A stretch of DNA of 6,837 nucleotides from Candidatus Zixiibacteriota bacterium. GTDB lineage: Bacteria > Zixibacteria > MSB-5A5 > GN15 > PGXB01. Under the pieces are notes generated by a model. That model did not search any database. It was not told where the DNA came from and saw only the letters and a program-made list of their open reading frames with translations. Made by a program: the position numbers and the translations under genes. Shown here one piece after another: positions 3,636 to 6,837 of this stretch. The stretch is from contig JAUVBC010000121.1 of assembly GCA_030591405.1 (NCBI GenBank), positions 1-6,837 of the forward strand, written 5' to 3'. Position 1 is the stretch's first letter; each line of letters begins with the position of its first letter.

Positions 3636-6425
3636 ATGAAATGTTTCTTATCTTTTGTAATTGGAATATTGTATTTTCTGAGTATATCGTCAGTCGCAGC
3701 AGAGAATATTGAAATTGTCAACAATCCCGATACTCCCTCACTAATCGGCTATTCAAAAGGTTCTATTGTTATTCAATTTAATGAATCGGCCGGGTTGATC
3801 AATCCTCAACAAACCCGTGATGGAATAGCAACTGTTGGTATTAATTCTTTGGATATTCTTTCCGAAAAATACAAAATCACCAATATCAAACCGCAATTTC
3901 CCGGTGCCAAACCAATAATGTTTGAAGGGCAAATTATTGATTTATCGCGTGATTACATAATCAGATTTGATACCGAGGTCAACATCGATGAAATCGTAAT
4001 AGCCTTCCGTGAAAATGAAAATATATCAAAAAGTCAACCAATTGAAATTTATCATTTTGATACTGCTCCAAATGATCCCGAATATATCAATCAGTGGCAC
4101 CTGAATAAAGTTGATGACCATGATATTGATGCTCCCGAGGGCTGGGATTCTGAAACCGGTGGTACCGACATTGTTGTTGCTATCCTTGACTCAGGAGTTC
4201 GGTATTTTCATAAAGATCTGGGCGGAAGTAACGCATCATATAGCAATCCTGCCGAATCCCGGGGAAATATGTGGATAAACTGGGCGGAAAAGAATGGTCA
4301 AGCCGGAATAGATGATGATTCGAACGGATTTATAGATGACTGGATCGGCTGGGATTTTCTCTCCGATGACAACGATCCGCGCGATCTAAATGGTCATGGG
4401 ACACATCTGGCCGGAATTGTTGCGGCTGGTACCAATGATGGCTATGGTTCATCCGGAGTGGCAGGAGGCTGGCAAAACGGAATTCTTCCGGTCGAAGGCA
4501 ATGGCGTCAAAATAATGGCTTTAAGAGTTGGTGATTCGAGTGCTGATATGGCATTGGCTGCTCAAGCATTTTATTACGCAACAATTAATGGTGCCAAAAT
4601 CGCCAACTGCAGCTGGCCATCCGGTAATAGCGGAAATCTTGATGATGCCATCGCATATTTTTTGGCCAACGGCGGAATCATTTTTAAATCGGCAGGGAAT
4701 CTCAACTCCCTGGTGCCGGACTATATCAACGGGCTTGAGAGTGGCGCCGTTATTTCTGTCGCCGCAACAGATTCACTTGACAAAAAAGCAGATTTCTCAA
4801 ACTATGGCATGTGGGTTGACATCTCGGCACCGGGAACTAATATCGTAAGTACTGATCATAATAATCAGGCACCTGAAACCGATTTTTGGACCGCAAAAAG
4901 CGGGACCTCGATGGCCTCCCCTATGGCTGCCGCGACAGCCGCCTTAATCTGGTCCCATTGGCCGCAATGGAACAGGGAGCAGGTGATAACGTGGCTTCTG
5001 GAGTCTTGTGTTGATAATATTCGAATATATCTGGATCTGCAACACTCTCTAAATATGGGGTCAGGACGAATCAATATTTCAAAAGTGCAATGTCCTAATA
5101 ATGAACCTGAGGAATGGAATCAAGTATATGCTGTCAACAAATCCGATTTAGCAGTTGATATCCTTCAAATTTCTACTGGAGAGTATATTACTCTTATTAA
5201 TGGCTCGGATATCAATGAATCAATTGCGAGTGACTTCAATATCTATATACAAAAAACAAATATTTATGGTTGTATGGAATGGTCCAAATCAGTTGAATAT
5301 TCTTCCACCAATGAGTTAAATGCCCAGAGGTTAATACAAACATCGGACGGTGGTTATCTTATTGTGGGCGATTTACAGGTACAGCCTGATGATAAAGATG
5401 TCATGGTAATTAAAGCCGATTCCAACGGAAATAAAATTTGGGAAAAATACTTTGGTGGACCTTATGAACAAAGCGGGTCCGATGTTCTTGAAACCTCTGA
5501 AGGTGATTATATCATCATTGGATCTGGAGAAAATGCTTTAGGCAATAATGATGTTCTCCTAATGAAGATAGACGGTGATACCGGAGATAGTCTTGCCGCT
5601 GTCCTGTATGGCCAGAATGGTATAACAGCTGGGGAATCAGGACAACAGATACTGGCCGATCACTTTGGGGGTTACATTGCTATGGGGTCGGTTGATAACG
5701 GCTCGGCATATTTCCTCTGGTTGGATAATAATCTCGACAGTACCAAAACGATAGTTTATTCTAAATTGAGCATGGACATATTCCTGGGAGATATCGAATT
5801 GACCTCAGACAATGGTTATATCTGCGCAGGTAATATATCTCTGGAACCATCCGGTTCAAATGAGAAAAATATCTTCATTTTGAAATTAGACTCTGAAGGT
5901 AATGAGTGCTGGTCAAGGTCCTTTGGAGAACCGAGCTATAATGAATCCGGATGGGGTATTAAAGGGTTGCCGGATGGTAGTCTTATTGTGGCCGGAGAAA
6001 CCGATGCGGCAGGTCAATCAGCAAGAGATATTGTATTATATAAAACAAATGCCTGTGGCAATTTGCACTGGGAACAAACATTCGATGAATCCGGCGATGA
6101 ATATCCAAGAGGATTAATTCAAACAATAGATAATGGTTTTGTTATTTGTGGTAGTAGTAGAGAAACTTATGAAACTAATGGACATAGCAATATCATAAAA
6201 ATCCCCGCTCAGCCATCATATCTTTGCGGCGATGTTAATGGTGATGGTAGTGTAAATATTCTGGATGTAGTTTATATTATAAACTATAAATATAAAGGCG
6301 GTTCCGCGCCTGATCCGGTTAATCGTGGGGACGTTAACTGTGATGGTAATGTAGATATTCTGGATACAGTATATTTAACAGATTTCAAATATAAAGGCGG
6401 CGCAGCACCCTGCCCATGCAATTAG
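3636..6425 (+). CDS. Secreted subtilisin-like serine protease (S8) with propeller-like repeats and C-terminal dockerin pair
   Basis: This complete 929-residue protein is predicted to be an extracellular protease. Residues 1-22 are a Sec signal peptide with likely cleavage after Val-Ala-Ala. Residues 23 to about 140 look like a subtilase propeptide, and the linker NDPEYINQWHLNKV (146-159) is typical of the catalytic domain entry. The catalytic triad is intact: Asp185 (AILDSGV), His254 (NGHGTHLAG) and Ser425 (SGTSMASP), with oxyanion Asn355 (SAGN). About seven repeats of 43-57 residues follow (497-859), each with a DGGYLIVG-like strand, a D-I/V-x-V/L-x-K strand and often a GNxxWxxxF turn, suggesting a seven-bladed beta-propeller. 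Residues 864-929 hold two dockerin-type calcium loops, D866-N868-D870-S872-D877 and D899-N901-D903-N905-D910, each followed by KYKGG. Dockerins bind cohesins in cellulosomes, but no cohesin is in the window, so the partner is unknown. ATG 3636 has AGGGG 7 nt upstream, and the frame is closed by a stop at 3597-3599. It ends at a strong terminator. Confidence 0.95.
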   Translation: MKCFLSFVIGILYFLSISSVAAENIEIVNNPDTPSLIGYSKGSIVIQFNESAGLINPQQTRDGIATVGINSLDILSEKYKITNIKPQFPGAKPIMFEGQIIDLSRDYIIRFDTEVNIDEIVIAFRENENISKSQPIEIYHFDTAPNDPEYINQWHLNKVDDHDIDAPEGWDSETGGTDIVVAILDSGVRYFHKDLGGSNASYSNPAESRGNMWINWAEKNGQAGIDDDSNGFIDDWIGWDFLSDDNDPRDLNGHGTHLAGIVAAGTNDGYGSSGVAGGWQNGILPVEGNGVKIMALRVGDSSADMALAAQAFYYATINGAKIANCSWPSGNSGNLDDAIAYFLANGGIIFKSAGNLNSLVPDYINGLESGAVISVAATDSLDKKADFSNYGMWVDISAPGTNIVSTDHNNQAPETDFWTAKSGTSMASPMAAATAALIWSHWPQWNREQVITWLLESCVDNIRIYLDLQHSLNMGSGRINISKVQCPNNEPEEWNQVYAVNKSDLAVDILQISTGEYITLINGSDINESIASDFNIYIQKTNIYGCMEWSKSVEYSSTNELNAQRLIQTSDGGYLIVGDLQVQPDDKDVMVIKADSNGNKIWEKYFGGPYEQSGSDVLETSEGDYIIIGSGENALGNNDVLLMKIDGDTGDSLAAVLYGQNGITAGESGQQILADHFGGYIAMGSVDNGSAYFLWLDNNLDSTKTIVYSKLSMDIFLGDIELTSDNGYICAGNISLEPSGSNEKNIFILKLDSEGNECWSRSFGEPSYNESGWGIKGLPDGSLIVAGETDAAGQSARDIVLYKTNACGNLHWEQTFDESGDEYPRGLIQTIDNGFVICGSSRETYETNGHSNIIKIPAQPSYLCGDVNGDGSVNILDVVYIINYKYKGGSAPDPVNRGDVNCDGNVDILDTVYLTDFKYKGGAAPCPCN

Positions 6426-6460
6426 ACACATATTAAGCTGTATATTATACATACTATAAT

Positions 6461-6497
6461 AAAAAGCCCCCCGCTTTAGGCGGGGGGCCTTTTATTT
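6461..6497. terminator. Strong bidirectional intrinsic terminator between convergent genes
   Basis: GCCCCCCGC (6466-6474) pairs perfectly with GCGGGGGGC (6480-6488) around a 5-nt loop. AAAAA precedes the stem and CTTTTATTT follows it, so both strands show a stem plus T-run. It lies 35 bp past the protease stop and 25 bp past the end of the PPDK gene, and should stop both transcripts. Confidence 0.93.
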
Positions 6498-6522
6498 CTA
6501 TTCGCCAAATAAATTCGAGATA

Positions 6523-6837
6523 CTATTTATCGCGTTCGGCGGTTTTTGATTTCTCTTTGATCGTCGCCTGGGCAGCCGCCAATCTTGCAATCGGGACCCT
6601 GAATGGGGAGCAAGAGACATAATCGAGTCCGGTTTTATGGCAAAACTCGATTGAATCAGGATCGCCGCCATGTTCACCGCAGATACCGATTTTTAAATCG
6701 GGTTTGACTGATCTGCCTTTTTGGGTCGCCATTTCGACTAACTGTCCAACACCGGATTGATCGATTGAAACAAATGGATCTTTTGGCAAAATGCCTCTAT
6801 CAACATAATGACTGAGGAACTTCCCGGCATCGTCGCG
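6523..6837 (-). CDS. ppdK: Pyruvate, phosphate dikinase, C-terminal fragment (N-terminus beyond right edge)
   Basis: The frame is open to the right edge and gives the last 104 residues of a protein that is normally around 870-900 residues. It matches the end of the PEP-utilising TIM-barrel domain. RDDAGKFL is at its start, then DPFVSIDQSGVGQLV, GICGEHGGDPDSIEFCH (51-67) and GLDYVSCSPFRVPIARLAAA (70-89). The Cys in GICGEHGG (fragment residue 53) corresponds to the catalytic proton-donating Cys (Cys831 in the Clostridium symbiosum enzyme). The enzyme interconverts pyruvate + ATP + phosphate with PEP + AMP + pyrophosphate in the cytoplasm. The C-terminal tail after LAAAQ is short and charged. 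Start and promoter lie outside the window. A TTG at 6789 is internal, not a start, because the conserved sequence continues upstream of it. Confidence 0.97.
   Translation of the reverse strand, partial: RDDAGKFLSHYVDRGILPKDPFVSIDQSGVGQLVEMATQKGRSVKPDLKIGICGEHGGDPDSIEFCHKTGLDYVSCSPFRVPIARLAAAQATIKEKSKTAERDK

Noticed and set aside
4528..6117. Open frames at 4528-4848 (plus), 4865-5074 (minus) and 5902-6117 (plus)
   Set aside because: They lie inside the protease gene in other frames; the protease frame carries catalytic motifs and repeats in the same stretches.
6787..6789. TTG at 6789 as start codon of a short 88-residue gene
   Set aside because: Conserved PPDK sequence continues upstream to the window edge, so this is an internal leucine codon of a truncated gene.

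Overview
The window reads as a chromosomal segment of a Gram-negative, AT-leaning bacterium. It carries two lipoproteins with classical lipoboxes, a large Sec-secreted subtilase ending in a dockerin-type calcium-binding repeat pair, a ComM/YifB ATPase and a pyruvate phosphate dikinase (PPDK). The subtilase + WD-like repeats + 'GDVNxDGxVxxxDxVYLxxxxxKGGxxPxP' dockerin style is, from general knowledge, frequent in FCB-group candidate phyla such as Zixibacteria. That assignment is inference; no rRNA or other phylogenetic marker is present.

Layout. Positions 1-1278 (minus) hold the first 426 residues of a ComM/YifB family AAA+ ATPase, cut off by the left edge. A 127-bp gap follows, containing two dyads of identical 7-5-7 geometry, one overlapping a TATAAT. 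Positions 1406-1936 and 1994-2479 (minus) encode two small lipoproteins that I judge to be tandem paralogues. An intrinsic terminator sits between them and ends almost on the ribosome binding site of the second. A possible 22-codon ORF (2591-2659, minus) lies just upstream of the pair. Positions 2660-3635 have no convincing gene. They hold two REP-like palindromes, a decayed AAATGGGTT repeat cluster, and then a good promoter (3368-3395) opening a leader of about 235 nt with several inverted repeats. Positions 3636-6425 (plus) encode a complete 929-residue secreted serine protease: signal peptide, propeptide, S8 catalytic domain, about seven propeller-like repeats and a dockerin pair. A strong bidirectional terminator (6461-6497) separates it from the convergent C-terminus of PPDK (6523-6837, minus), which is cut off by the right edge.

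Functional picture. ComM (DNA branch migration) and PPDK (central carbon metabolism) are housekeeping genes with no evident link to the middle. The cell-envelope/extracellular part is the lipoprotein pair and the dockerin protease; they are divergently transcribed and share no visible operator. I see no CRISPR array, tRNA, rRNA, transposase or phage gene. No complete novel system is demonstrated; the items most worth following up are the protease leader, the lipoprotein pair with its internal 21-bp repeats, and the protease architecture.
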